64,000 bases of DNA from Pseudoalteromonas ruthenica (GTDB taxonomy: Bacteria; Pseudomonadota; Gammaproteobacteria; Enterobacterales; Alteromonadaceae): assembly GCF_008808095.1 (NCBI RefSeq), contig NZ_CP023396.1:1550001-1614000 (forward strand), read 5' to 3'. The notes under the pieces were generated by a model, which was not told where the DNA came from, did not search any database, and saw only the letters and a program-made list of their open reading frames with translations. The translations under genes and the position numbers were made by a program. Shown one piece after another: positions 36,592 through 46,106 of this stretch. The number at the start of each line of letters is the position of its first letter. Position 1 is the stretch's first letter.

Positions 36592-37395
36592 TTAGCTCTG
36601 TGGTGGCTCGTTATCGGGTAAAAAAAGCGGTCCCAGTGGCGTGCTGGGAATTTGCCACTGCTCCGGATAGTCTACGTCCACCAAATATAAACCATTAGGC
36701 TTAGCGGTTGCACTGGCTTGGGTGCGGTCTTTAATAGCCAATAAATGCTGCATCCATTGCGGCTCTTGCTCACCAACCCCAATGTCCATCAAGCACCCGG
36801 TAATATTGCGCACCATATGGTGCAAAAAGGCATTGGCCTTAATATCAACAACAATGTAATCGCCGACGCGCTCAACAAATAAATGGTGGATATTACGAAA
36901 CGGCGTGTTGGACTGGCAATGCACCGCCCGAAACGAGGTGAAATCTTGCTCGCCGAGCATGTAAGCACAAGCGGCTTGCATGCGTGTTTCATCCAGCGGG
37001 TGATGATAATGAGTCACCCCTGAGCGCAGGATGCCTGGGCGATAGGGGTGATTATAAATCACATAACGATAACGTCGCGCGGTGGCACTAAAACGAGCAT
37101 GAAAATCATCGGCGGTTGGCATTGCATAGCGCACTGCGATGTCATCAGGCAACTGCGAGTTCATACCTAAGGTAAAAGCGCCCATATCACGCTCAGCATG
37201 GGTATCAAAGTGCACAACTTGGCCGGTGGCATGAACGCCGGCGTCGGTACGCCCTGCACAAGTAATATCCACAGGGTGATTACAAATACGGGACAACGCA
37301 GTTTCAATTTCCGATTGGATACTGCTGACATGAGATTGACGCTGCCAGCCACTGTAGCGGGCACCATTGTATTCGATTCCTAAAGCGACGCGCAT
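36592..37395 (-). CDS. truA: TruA, tRNA pseudouridine(38-40) synthase
   Basis: Isomerises uridines 38-40 in the anticodon arm of many tRNAs. It is 267 aa. The catalytic aspartate is Asp51 in [11 protein letters not shown]. The [18 protein letters not shown] and HHMVRNI stretches match the family. The 152-base gap to accD could hold the accD promoter; none is clear. It lies between fimV and accD, as is usual in this order. Confidence 0.97.
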   Translation of the reverse strand: MRVALGIEYNGARYSGWQRQSHVSSIQSEIETALSRICNHPVDITCAGRTDAGVHATGQVVHFDTHAERDMGAFTLGMNSQLPDDIAVRYAMPTADDFHARFSATARRYRYVIYNHPYRPGILRSGVTHYHHPLDETRMQAACAYMLGEQDFTSFRAVHCQSNTPFRNIHHLFVERVGDYIVVDIKANAFLHHMVRNITGCLMDIGVGEQEPQWMQHLLAIKDRTQASATAKPNGLYLVDVDYPEQWQIPSTPLGPLFLPDNEPPQS

Positions 37396-37515
37396 TGATA
37401 CTCTTAGCTCAATAAAATTTTCGGCATTTTAAACGCTCTGCGGGCAAATAGCTAATGCTGAGGGTAATGAGGCTCCCGAAGGAAGTAAGCTTGCCCATAG
37501 ACAAGCAGTTAATAC

Positions 37516-37547
37516 AAAAAATGCGCAGACACTTTGCCTGCGCATTT
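37516..37547 (-). terminator. Rho-independent terminator after fimV
   Basis: Minus strand AAATGCGCAG-GCAAAGTGT-CTGCGCATTTTTTGTATT, 27 bases after the fimV stop. Confidence 0.85.
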
Positions 37548-37573
37548 ATCATCTTGCGGCTGAGCTTAGCACG

Positions 37574-40500
37574 CTAGCGTTTCAGACGTTCTTGCAAGGC
37601 TTGCGCCTCTTTATGAAGCGACTGCGGGCCATTATCAAGCACGTCTTGTAGCGCCTCGAGGGCTGAATCAACATCATCAATTTCGATATAAGCCCTCGCT
37701 AAATCCAATTTAGCGCTAAAACCGCCGTCTTCACTATCAACATCGGTCTTTTGCGAGTCGTCGAGCATGTCATCAAACTCACCCAAGCCCACATCCATAT
37801 CGACTTCATCATAGGGTTCGTTATCAGGCTCTGAGTCATCACTCTGCTCGAGCAGGTCATCAATATCAAGATAGTCCGGCTCTGCTGCGCCACTGTCGTC
37901 TTCGTTCGCGTCTGCGACCGCGTCTGCACCCGCGTCTGCGACCGCGTCATCATCCGCGTCAAAGTCACTATCGGCGAGCAAACTCTGCAGATCAAGGTCG
38001 TTATCTTGCGGTTCACCGATCACATCTTCATCTGGCTCAGCAAGTTCGTTGAGCAGAGCATTAAAATCGGTCTGCGTTAAGTCAGCAAGGAAATCCTCAT
38101 CGAGCTGACTGTCGTCGAGTTGTTCGTCACCATCGATATCGTCATCTAGAGAGTCATCCATCAGTGCGCTTAACTCATCGTCAAGGTCACCATCCAAATC
38201 ACTAGAGAGATCGAGCTCTTCACCTCCCTCTTGAGCCATCGCTTCGCTGAGTTGCTGCTCAGCTTCGCTACTAAATGGCTCGTCGAGTTCAAGCTCGGGA
38301 TAGTCATCTAGCTGCTGGCTAGGATGTTCAACATCCCCCATTTGGGGCTCTTGAGAGCTAACAGGCTCAACGTCCGATGCATCTTCGTCTTCAAGTAGCG
38401 GATCGTCGCCTAAGTCAAGTTCGAGATCAGGCTCATCAAAATCAGCAAAGTCTGCTTCAAGTAGCTCTTGGTCGGCACTTTCGTCAATTAAATCTTCATC
38501 ACTTGCATCCGGTTGCGCTTGATCTTCTATTTCAAGCTCTGGTGCATCAGCAAGTAAGTCATCACCATCGAGGTCATCATCCTCTTCTAATACAAGTTCT
38601 GGCTCCGGTTCAACGTCACCCTCTTCATCAGGAGCCTGCTCATCTTCAGGAAGGTCATCGCCGTCTAATTCGTCATCTTCTTCCTGCGCAAGCTCTAGCT
38701 CCGGCTCAACGTCATCCTCTTCATCAAGAGTCTGCTCATCGCGAGGTGCATCATCAAGGAGATCGTCCCCATCTAAGTCGTCATCTTCTTCCAGTGCGAG
38801 CTCTAGCTCCGGCTCAACGTCATCCTCTTCATCAAGAGTCTGCTCATCGCCAAGAGCATCATCAAGGAGATCGTCACCATCTAAGTCGTCACCTTCTTGC
38901 AGCGCAAGCTCTGGCTCCGGCTCAGCGTCATGCTCTTCATCAGGAGTCTGCTCATCGCCAGCGGCTTCACCAAGAAGATCGCCGCCGTCTAAGTCGTCAT
39001 CTTCTTCCAGCGCAAGTTCTGGCTCCGGTTCAACGTCCCCCTCTTCATCCGCCGCTTGCTCGTCGCTAGGGGCATCTTCAAGGAGATCGTCGCCGTCTAA
39101 GTCGTCATCTTCTTCCAGCGCAAGCTCTGGGTCCGGTTCAACGTCACCCTCTTCATCTGCCGCTTGCTCGTCGCCAGGAGCATCATCAAGGAGAGCGTCG
39201 CCGTCAAAGTCATCACCTTCTTCCAGCGCAAGCTCTGGCTCCGGCTCAACGTCACCCTCTTCATCTGCCGCTTGCTCGTCGCCAGGAGCATCATCAAGGA
39301 GATCGTCGTCGTCTAAGTCCTCATCTTGTTCCAGCGCGAGCTCTGGCTCCGGTTCAATGTCCCCCTCCTCATCAATAGTCTGCTCATCGCCAGAGACATC
39401 TTCGAGGAGTTCGTCGCCGTCTAAGTCGTCATCTTCTTCCAATGCGAGTTCTAGTTCCGACTCAACGTCACCCTCATCACCTGCCGCTTGCTCATCGCTA
39501 GGGGCGTCATCAAGGAGATCGTCACCATCTAATTCGTCATCTTCTTCCAATGCGAGTTCTGGCTCCGGTTCAACGTCACCCTCTTCATCAGCTGCTTGCT
39601 CATCGCCAGGAGCATCATCAAGGAGATCGTCGCCGTCTAAGTCGTCATCCTCTTCCAATGCGAGCTCTGGCTCCAGCTCAACGTCACCCTCTTCATCAGG
39701 AGTCTGCTCATCGCCAGAGACATCTTCAAGGAGATCGTCACCATCTAACTCGTCATCTTCTTCCAGCGCGAGTTCTGATTCCGGCTCAACGTCGCTTTCA
39801 TCGGCATCTGCTGTTGGTTCTTCTACCGCTTCATCGAGCAGGCTATCAACATCAAGGTCCTCTTCTTCAGCGCCTTGCTCGTCTGCGGCGTTTTCATCCA
39901 TCAGTTCATCGATATCAACATCGCTCTCATCGGCATCGGCCGCTGACTCTTCTGCCGGTTCATCAAGCAGACTATCAACATCAAGGTCATCTTCTTCAGC
40001 GCCTTGCTCGTCTGCGGCGTTTTCATCAATCAGCTCATCGATATCAACGTCGCTTTCATCGGCATCTGCTGCTGGCGCTTCTGCCGCTTCATCGAGCAGG
40101 CTATCAACATCAAGGTCATCTTCTTCAGCGGTTTGCTCATCTGCGGCGTTTTCATCCATCAGCTCATCGATATCAACGTCGCTCTCATCGGCATCGACCG
40201 CTGACTCTTCTGCCGCTTCATCAAGCAGACTATCAACATCAAGATCGTCTTCCTCAGCGCCTTGCTCGTCTGCGGCGTTTTCATCAATCAGCTCATCGAT
40301 GTCGACGTCGCTTTCATCGGCATCGGCCGCTGGCGCTTCTGCCGCTTCATCGAGTAGGCTATCAACATCAAGGTCATCTTCTTCAGCGCTTTGCTCGTCT
40401 GCGGCGTTTTCATCAATTAGCTCATCGATGTCGACATCGCTTTCATCGGCATCTGCTGCTGGCGCTTCTGCCGCTTCATCGAGTAGGCTATCAACATCAA

Positions 40501-42208
40501 GGTCATCTTCTTCAGCGCCTTGTTCGTTTGCGCTGTTTTCATCAATTAGCTCATCGATATCGACATCGCTTTCATCGGCATCTGCTGCTGGCGCTTCTGC
40601 CGCTTCATCGAGCAGACTATCAACATCAAGGTCATCTTCTTCAGCGCTTTGCTCGTCTGCGGCGTTTTCCTCTAGTAAGTCATCGACATCGAAATCGTCA
40701 TCCGCCGGCTCGGACTGTGTTTCATCAACAAGCTCATCAATATCAAAGGTGTCATCCCCTAACTCGGCATCTGTCTGCTCGAGCTGATCGTCAGCCAACT
40801 CCTCAGACAATGCGGCCATCGCCTCATCGCTATCATCGCTCGCTTCTTCACCGTTAGCGTTTGCCTGTGACTCGTCTTCGCTATCGTCGGTGGCAAATAA
40901 GTCGTCAATATCTTCATCGCTAAGAATATCGCTATCTGGTTCATTTTCTTCTGGCACATCAACACTGATGTCATCACCGGGGGCATCAAAATTTTGCTGT
41001 AATACCGCTTCTTCTTGGCTAACTTCAGCATCAGACTCATCGTCAAATACCACGTCATCATCAAGTAAGCCGTCTAACTCGTCTTGGTCTAACAGTGAGT
41101 CGATATCGTCAGCCCCATCACCGCCTTCATCTAAAATATCGTCGCTTTGATCAAGGAAGTCGTCATCGTCTAACTGAATGCCCGGCTCATCTAACGCATC
41201 ATCGGGGTCATCGAGCGGTAAATCATCAAGGCTGTCGTCTAAACTGTCGTCATCCGCACCTAAATCTAGGTCATCGATACCGGCCTCAGGTTGAGTTTGC
41301 ATTTGCGGCGTCGGTGTTTGTGGTAGGAATTCATCGTCGTCGCTTGGCTCAGGCTCTTTTGCTGACTGGCGTTTCTTTAAAATGAAAATAATTAACCCGA
41401 GCACAGCTAATGCTGGAATAGTCATCATCAAAACTAATTTCAGCCACGTTGGGATGCCTTCGAGCGCACTTTGTTCTTGCTGCGCTTGCTGTAACTTCTG
41501 CTGCGCCATGGCCTCACGTTCAGCCAGTATTTGTTGCAGCTGGCGCTGCAACTCTGCGTCCTTTTCGTCAAGCTGATCTTTGACTGTGGCAAGCTGTTCG
41601 CTGATCTTCTCAAGTTGCGATTTCAGCTGACGATTCTCAGTCAATATCGCCTCTACATCGGTCACAGACGACTTGAACTGCTCTTGTAGCTCCACCAACC
41701 GCTCGCCTTGTAAACGCTTAAGCTGCTCTAATTCGCTTTTCAGTTCCGTTTTGGCTTTTTCGACATCTTCTTGACGCGCCGATGTGGTTTTTTTCGCGAC
41801 CAGATCGATTTCATTGCTATTGAGCGTGCCGTTTTTAATTTTTTCCCACAAACGGTCATCTTGCTCAGACTTTTGTCGTGCCTGAGCCGGGTCAATAGTA
41901 CGAATTTCATTTAACGAGGGAATACGCAAATATGCGCCATCACGCATGTGGTTAAGGTTTTTGTCTAAAAATGAGTCGGGGTTTTTCTCGTAAAGGGCAA
42001 CCATTACTTGATACATGGTCACTGAGTTGTCGGGACGCACCTTGGCAGCGATTCGCCACAAGGTGTCAGTTGGCTTAATGGGTCCGATAGAGCGGCCTTG
42101 AGCACCATAGTCGACCCCTTTAGGACCACGAATTTCAGTGCTTTGCGCACTCGTGCCAGCCGCTACTAGGGTCGCGACAACAAAAACCAGTGTAACTAAA
42201 CCGCGCAT
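37574..42208 (-). CDS. fimV: FimV/TspA-family polar hub protein with long acidic repeats
   Basis: Inner-membrane, peptidoglycan-binding protein that organises the cell pole (type IV pilus assembly, chemotaxis proteins) in relatives. It is 1544 aa, much longer than typical FimV (about 900 in Pseudomonas). In order: a signal peptide (about 1-21); the FimV N-terminal LysM-like domain (about 42-100: IGPIKPTDTLWRIAAKVRP); a coiled coil (about 145-245); a membrane segment (256-277); a cytoplasmic part of more than 1,200 residues made mostly of Asp/Glu repeats; and the conserved C-terminal TPR-like FimV motif (about 1495-1544: LDLARAYIEIDDVDSALEAL). Two repeat families are described separately. The ends are well conserved, so the protein is probably functional. 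The antisense strand over the repeats has long open frames that are not genes. Confidence 0.95.
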   Translation of the reverse strand: MRGLVTLVFVVATLVAAGTSAQSTEIRGPKGVDYGAQGRSIGPIKPTDTLWRIAAKVRPDNSVTMYQVMVALYEKNPDSFLDKNLNHMRDGAYLRIPSLNEIRTIDPAQARQKSEQDDRLWEKIKNGTLNSNEIDLVAKKTTSARQEDVEKAKTELKSELEQLKRLQGERLVELQEQFKSSVTDVEAILTENRQLKSQLEKISEQLATVKDQLDEKDAELQRQLQQILAEREAMAQQKLQQAQQEQSALEGIPTWLKLVLMMTIPALAVLGLIIFILKKRQSAKEPEPSDDDEFLPQTPTPQMQTQPEAGIDDLDLGADDDSLDDSLDDLPLDDPDDALDEPGIQLDDDDFLDQSDDILDEGGDGADDIDSLLDQDELDGLLDDDVVFDDESDAEVSQEEAVLQQNFDAPGDDISVDVPEENEPDSDILSDEDIDDLFATDDSEDESQANANGEEASDDSDEAMAALSEELADDQLEQTDAELGDDTFDIDELVDETQSEPADDDFDVDDLLEENAADEQSAEEDDLDVDSLLDEAAEAPAADADESDVDIDELIDENSANEQGAEEDDLDVDSLLDEAAEAPAADADESDVDIDELIDENAADEQSAEEDDLDVDSLLDEAAEAPAADADESDVDIDELIDENAADEQGAEEDDLDVDSLLDEAAEESAVDADESDVDIDELMDENAADEQTAEEDDLDVDSLLDEAAEAPAADADESDVDIDELIDENAADEQGAEEDDLDVDSLLDEPAEESAADADESDVDIDELMDENAADEQGAEEEDLDVDSLLDEAVEEPTADADESDVEPESELALEEDDELDGDDLLEDVSGDEQTPDEEGDVELEPELALEEDDDLDGDDLLDDAPGDEQAADEEGDVEPEPELALEEDDELDGDDLLDDAPSDEQAAGDEGDVESELELALEEDDDLDGDELLEDVSGDEQTIDEEGDIEPEPELALEQDEDLDDDDLLDDAPGDEQAADEEGDVEPEPELALEEGDDFDGDALLDDAPGDEQAADEEGDVEPDPELALEEDDDLDGDDLLEDAPSDEQAADEEGDVEPEPELALEEDDDLDGGDLLGEAAGDEQTPDEEHDAEPEPELALQEGDDLDGDDLLDDALGDEQTLDEEDDVEPELELALEEDDDLDGDDLLDDAPRDEQTLDEEDDVEPELELAQEEDDELDGDDLPEDEQAPDEEGDVEPEPELVLEEDDDLDGDDLLADAPELEIEDQAQPDASDEDLIDESADQELLEADFADFDEPDLELDLGDDPLLEDEDASDVEPVSSQEPQMGDVEHPSQQLDDYPELELDEPFSSEAEQQLSEAMAQEGGEELDLSSDLDGDLDDELSALMDDSLDDDIDGDEQLDDSQLDEDFLADLTQTDFNALLNELAEPDEDVIGEPQDNDLDLQSLLADSDFDADDDAVADAGADAVADANEDDSGAAEPDYLDIDDLLEQSDDSEPDNEPYDEVDMDVGLGEFDDMLDDSQKTDVDSEDGGFSAKLDLARAYIEIDDVDSALEALQDVLDNGPQSLHKEAQALQERLKR
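38540..39790 (-). repeat. fimV repeat family B: 12 units of about 36 aa (108 bp)
   Basis: The unit is roughly D(V)EPEPELALEEDDDLDGDD followed by LLDDAPGDEQAADEEG. I count 12 copies by eye; the eleventh is shortened to about 32 residues and the last runs out into ELEIED. All copies stay in frame. Adjacent copies are near-identical in DNA, which points to recent tandem duplication. Confidence 0.85.
39790..40670 (-). repeat. fimV repeat family A: 7 units of 43 aa (129 bp)
   Basis: The unit carries DENAADEQGAEEDDLDVDSL, then LDEAAEAPAADADESDVDID and ELI. The 129-base period was checked between 39902 and 40031. Variation is concentrated at the residue after DEQ (S/G/T) and in the EAP/EES segment. 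Family A is N-terminal to family B in the protein. Confidence 0.85.
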
Positions 42209-42396
42209 GCTTTTCCTTTACTCATTTTTTTGTGCTTTATGGAAGGTTATCGGCCGCAAAAGCCATCTCCCGAGTCATTGTTTTTCTTGTGTTTATCAGC
42301 AAGCTTTATTCCACTTTCAAACTATAAACCAGATATAGGGGAATATCCACGCCGGAAAGGGAATTTCACTTTACTCCGAAACAATTGATAACTAAG

Positions 42397-42424
42397 AAAA
42401 AAGCGGCAATTTGCCGCTTTTTTA
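42397..42424 (-). terminator. Rho-independent terminator after asd
   Basis: AAAAAAGCGGC-AAATT-GCCGCTTTTTT on the minus strand, 29 bases after the asd stop. It isolates asd from fimV. Confidence 0.88.
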
Positions 42425-42452
42425 CTGTACTTACTCGCCGTTGGCCTTCATT

Positions 42453-43469
42453 TTACAAATATTCGGCAATGAGCGCCTCAGCAATCTGTACGCTATTGGT
42501 CGCCGCACCTTTGCGGGTGTTATCGCTGACGATCCACAAATTTAAACCGTGTGGATGAGAAATATCTTGCCGCACGCGGCCAACATAGACGCTGTCATTG
42601 CCGCTTGCATCAGTCACCGGCGTCGGAAAATCATGGTCATCATTGATAAGCTCAACGCCAGGGGCTTGATCGAGCAGCTGTTTAACGTGCTCGACATCCA
42701 CCGGCATACGTGTTTCTAGGTGTACCGCTTCAGCATGACCGTAAAATACCGGCACGCGCACCGCTGTTGGGTTCACTAATACGCTGTCATCACCAAGAAT
42801 TTTTTGCGTCTCCCACACCATTTTCATTTCTTCGCGGGTGTAGCCATTGTCTTCAAACTTATCAATTTGCGGAATGACGTTAAAAGCCATTTGCTTGCTA
42901 AAAACTTCATTTTCCATGGGCCGGCCATTCATTAAGTGCGCCGTTTGCTTAGCCAGCTCTTCCACCGCTTCTTTACCTGCCCCCGACACCGCTTGGTAGG
43001 TTGAGACATTAATACGATCGATGCCATAGGCGTCATAGATAGGTTTCAGTGCCACCATCATCTGAATAGTGGAGCAGTTCGGATTGGCAATGATATTACG
43101 ATTGCGAAAATCTGCTAGCGCTGCGCCATTCACCTCAGGCACAACCAGTGGCACATCAAACTCATAGCGAAACTCTGAGGTATTATCGATGACGATACAA
43201 CCAGCTTCGGCGGCAATGGGAGCATATTTTTGTGACACGCTGCCACCAGCCGAGAACAGACCAATATGGGCATCAGCGAAGTCGAATTGCTCGACATCCA
43301 ACACCTCAATGCTCTGGCCATTAAACTCAATTTCCTCACCGGCAGAGCGACTGCTAGCCAATGGATAAAGGTTATCAACCGGAAAGTTACGCTCCGCGAG
43401 CGTTTCGATAATTTGGCGACCTACGAGCCCTGTGGCTCCTAATACCGCGACATTAAACTTTTGCGACAT
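42453..43469 (-). CDS. asd: Aspartate-semialdehyde dehydrogenase
   Basis: NADPH-dependent reduction of aspartyl phosphate, the branch point to lysine, methionine and threonine. It is 338 aa. The NADP loop GATGLVGRQ is at 11-19. The catalytic cysteine is Cys132 (NPNCSTIQM) and the catalytic histidine is in YGHAEAVHLE. It is close to the Usg paralogue that occupies this place in E. coli (usg-truA order), but Usg lacks the catalytic cysteine; its presence here argues for an active Asd. pdxB lies 16 bases upstream. Confidence 0.92.
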   Translation of the reverse strand: MSQKFNVAVLGATGLVGRQIIETLAERNFPVDNLYPLASSRSAGEEIEFNGQSIEVLDVEQFDFADAHIGLFSAGGSVSQKYAPIAAEAGCIVIDNTSEFRYEFDVPLVVPEVNGAALADFRNRNIIANPNCSTIQMMVALKPIYDAYGIDRINVSTYQAVSGAGKEAVEELAKQTAHLMNGRPMENEVFSKQMAFNVIPQIDKFEDNGYTREEMKMVWETQKILGDDSVLVNPTAVRVPVFYGHAEAVHLETRMPVDVEHVKQLLDQAPGVELINDDHDFPTPVTDASGNDSVYVGRVRQDISHPHGLNLWIVSDNTRKGAATNSVQIAEALIAEYL

Positions 43470-43485
43470 GCTATTTCCTCAGGCA

Positions 43486-44601
43486 TTAAATACTGAACCC
43501 CAGTGCAGCCAGCGCACTGAGGTGAGGGTTATCACCGCGCAGCCGCAAGGTGCTGAGCTCACGGCGAACCGGATAATTCTTTCTTAGGCTATCAAAGCCC
43601 TCTGTCGCGAGTGCTTGACGCATAATGGCATCATCGCGACGAACGTCATAAATAAGGTGCACAAGCGAGCCAAGCTCCTGCAATGTCCAACTAGGGCTTA
43701 ATGTGAGTTCATTTAAACTCGGCGTCGGCAGCAGCTCACTGAGGGTGGCTTCAGCGCGAATCCCCAAGTGCTGACACAACGCTTGATACAACATAAAGGT
43801 GCCTCGACCTTTACCTTCGAGAGTATGACCGCCAATATGCACCGTAGCTAAATCCACATAATTCATCAGCTCAGTAAGAATATGCGGCTCATTTTCCCAC
43901 ACATCTAGTACCAGATGCAGGTCATTGTCACTTTGCTGACGCGCAAGCAATGCGACGTTATCAATCACATCACCGCGACAGGCATTAATGATCACCTTGT
44001 TGCTGGCTAAAGCCGCAATGCGCTCGGCATTGAGTAAGTGCCGCGTTTGATGACTGCCTTCTTTTACCAAGGGCACATGGAAGCTAATGATGTCTGCTTG
44101 CGCTAACGCTTGCTCTAGTTCGTACCATTGGCCACTGTCACCTCGCGCAGCACGCGGCGGGTCAACCAGCAAGGTTTGTACGCCGATGGCGGCGAGCTTA
44201 TCGGCTAAGCATTGGCCAATATTGCCGACCCCCACAATAGCCACCTTCTTGGTGAATAGCGAAAACTGTTGTTGCTGCGCTAACACCAGCATGGCACTTA
44301 GCACGTATTCTGCCACCGCAATGGCATTGCAACCTGGGGCATTGGTAAAAGGAATACCACGGTTTTGCAAATACCCTTGGTCGATATGATCGATACCAAT
44401 GGTCGCCGTGCCAACGAAAGAGAGTTGCGTGTTGCTATCTAGCAGCTGCTCGTTCACCTGGGTCACAGAGCGCGTTAGCAGTACATCGGCATGCTGCGCT
44501 TGTGCCGCTGTGAGTGTGCGCCCATCGAAGCGCTCGACATCGCCCAGCGGTGAAAACAATGCATCCACCAAAGGCATATTTTGATCAGCTAATATCTTCA
44601 T
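43486..44601 (-). CDS. pdxB: Erythronate-4-phosphate dehydrogenase
   Basis: Second step of the DXP-dependent pyridoxal phosphate route, a D-2-hydroxyacid dehydrogenase. It is 371 aa (E. coli 378). The NAD-binding loop GVGNIGQ is at about 125-131. Catalytic Arg, Glu and His lie in NACRGDVIDN, DVWENEP and HIGGHTLEGK, and the PdxB-specific C-terminal dimerisation domain (about 285-371) is present. It is co-directional with asd (16 bases). fabB upstream ends in a terminator. Confidence 0.96.
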   Translation of the reverse strand: MKILADQNMPLVDALFSPLGDVERFDGRTLTAAQAQHADVLLTRSVTQVNEQLLDSNTQLSFVGTATIGIDHIDQGYLQNRGIPFTNAPGCNAIAVAEYVLSAMLVLAQQQQFSLFTKKVAIVGVGNIGQCLADKLAAIGVQTLLVDPPRAARGDSGQWYELEQALAQADIISFHVPLVKEGSHQTRHLLNAERIAALASNKVIINACRGDVIDNVALLARQQSDNDLHLVLDVWENEPHILTELMNYVDLATVHIGGHTLEGKGRGTFMLYQALCQHLGIRAEATLSELLPTPSLNELTLSPSWTLQELGSLVHLIYDVRRDDAIMRQALATEGFDSLRKNYPVRRELSTLRLRGDNPHLSALAALGFSI

Positions 44602-44658
44602 GGCAGTTATCCCAGCCCAGTTTGGAGCGCCATTCTAATCGCCCTTGGCACACAAAGC

Positions 44659-44684
44659 AAAAAGCCACGCATCAGCGTGGCTTT
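44659..44684 (-). terminator. Rho-independent terminator after fabB
   Basis: AAAGCCACGC-TGAT-GCGTGGCTTTTTGC on the minus strand, 21 bases after the fabB stop. Confidence 0.85.
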
Positions 44685-44705
44685 ATGATTAACAAAGCAG
44701 CAAAA

Positions 44706-45920
44706 TTAGCCTTTGTATTTACTCATCACCAATGTGGCGTTGGTACCGCCAAAGCCGAAGCTATTCGACATCACGGTATTAAGCTCCACATCGCGGCGCT
44801 CAGTGGCTATATCCAAGCCTTTTGCTTGCTCGTCCAGCTCATCAATGTTAATGGATGGCGCTACAAAGTTATTCTCTAGCATGAGCAAAGAGTAAATCGC
44901 TTCATGAACACCGGCTGCGCCGAGCGCATGACCCGTCATTGCTTTAGTGGCGCTAATAGCTGGTGATTGCTCACCAAATAGCTCTTGAATTGCACCGAGT
45001 TCTTTGACATCACCCACTGGCGTTGAGGTGCCGTGGGTATTAAGGTAGTCAACAGGCCCTTGCAGGTTTTGCATCGCTTGTTTCATACAGCGAACGGCAC
45101 CCTCGCCCGATGGCGCCACCATATCGAAGCCATCGGAAGTTGCACCATAACCGGTGATTTCGGCGTAGATATGCGCGCCACGGGCCAATGCATGCTCTAG
45201 CTCTTCAACCACGACGATACCGCCGCCACCAGAGATGACAAAGCCATCTCGGTTAGCATCATAAGTACGAGACGCTTTTTCTGGCGCATCATTATACTTG
45301 GTCGACAAGGCGCCCATAGCATCAAATTCCATCGCAAGGGTCCAGTGCAGCTCTTCACCGCCACCGGCGAAAATAACATCTTGCTTACCTAGTTGAATTT
45401 GCTCTACCGCATGGCCAATACAATGCGCCGAGGTGGCACAGGCCGAACTGATAGAGTAATTCACACCTTTAATTTTAAACGGCGTGGCCAAACACGCCGA
45501 GGTGGTACTAGCCATGGTGCGCGGGACCATGTATGGGCCTACCCGCTTAACTCCTTTCTCGCGAAGAATATCGGCGGCTTCCACCTGATACTTCGATGAG
45601 CCACCACCAGAGCCAACAACCAATCCGGTGCGCTCATTAGACACTTGCTCGTCGGTGAGTTTAGCGTCAGCAATGGCCTGAGCCATTGAGATATAAGAAT
45701 AGGCTGCTGCATCACCCATAAAGCGGTGGGCTTTGCGGTCAACGTGATCTTTAACATTAATATCAATGTGGCCAGAGACCTGGCTACGCAAATTGTATTC
45801 TGCAAATTCAGGGTTAAAGGCAATACCACTTTTACCCGTTTTTAGAGATTCCAGTACTTCTTCTTTATTATTACCGATGCTAGAGACAACACCGATACCC
45901 GTAATGACGGCTCTTCTCAT
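44706..45920 (-). CDS. fabB: FabB, 3-oxoacyl-ACP synthase I
   Basis: Elongating condensing enzyme needed for unsaturated fatty acid synthesis. It is 404 aa (E. coli 406). The Cys-His-His triad is visible: Cys161 (SSACATSAH), His in [11 protein letters not shown] and His in [12 protein letters not shown]. The start ATG at 45918-45920 has AAGG upstream. A FabR-type operator and a FadR-like site lie 60-90 bases upstream, the same pair that controls fabB in E. coli. It is divergent from mnmC, as in enterobacteria. Confidence 0.97.
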   Translation of the reverse strand: MRRAVITGIGVVSSIGNNKEEVLESLKTGKSGIAFNPEFAEYNLRSQVSGHIDINVKDHVDRKAHRFMGDAAAYSYISMAQAIADAKLTDEQVSNERTGLVVGSGGGSSKYQVEAADILREKGVKRVGPYMVPRTMASTTSACLATPFKIKGVNYSISSACATSAHCIGHAVEQIQLGKQDVIFAGGGEELHWTLAMEFDAMGALSTKYNDAPEKASRTYDANRDGFVISGGGGIVVVEELEHALARGAHIYAEITGYGATSDGFDMVAPSGEGAVRCMKQAMQNLQGPVDYLNTHGTSTPVGDVKELGAIQELFGEQSPAISATKAMTGHALGAAGVHEAIYSLLMLENNFVAPSINIDELDEQAKGLDIATERRDVELNTVMSNSFGFGGTNATLVMSKYKG

Positions 45921-45978
45921 GAGAATTTACCTTAGCTTAGATCTAAATTGCGTATAGTTTACGCGGAAACTGATTCCG

Positions 45979-45994
45979 AAGTGGTCATTCCAGC
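45979..45994. promoter_or_regulatory. Candidate FadR-like site upstream of fabB
   Basis: AAGTGGTCATTCCAGC keeps the TGGTC half of the FadR consensus AACTGGTC-N-GACCAGTT and CCAG of the other half. It would lie near -40 of a fabB promoter, where FadR activates in E. coli. Half-site quality is uneven. Confidence 0.35.
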
Positions 45995-46009
45995 GTACAT
46001 ATGTACACT
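45992..46009. promoter_or_regulatory. FabR-type operator upstream of fabB
   Basis: AGCGTACATATGTACACT matches the FabR palindrome AGCGTACA-NN-TGTACGCT at all arm positions but one. Location upstream of fabB makes this a strong prediction of unsaturated-fatty-acid-responsive repression. fabR itself is not in the window. Confidence 0.75.
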
Positions 46010-46106
46010 GAAATTTTCAAGCGCCCGAGATGATCTTTTAGTGACAATATACGCACCGCTGTAAAGTCGCTAAAATAGTGGGCAAAGACTTACTCAAAGA
46101 GCCAAA

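Noticed and set aside
38377..40857. Very long plus-strand open frames (Ser-rich and His/Arg-rich, up to 476 codons) opposite fimV
   Set aside because: They are by-products of the repeated Asp/Glu/Leu codons read backwards. They have no ribosome sites, extreme composition and no domain-like sequence, while the minus strand has intact FimV ends.
42453..43469. Annotation of this gene as Usg, the inactive Asd paralogue often next to truA
   Set aside because: The catalytic cysteine (NPNCSTIQM) and histidine are present, which Usg lacks.
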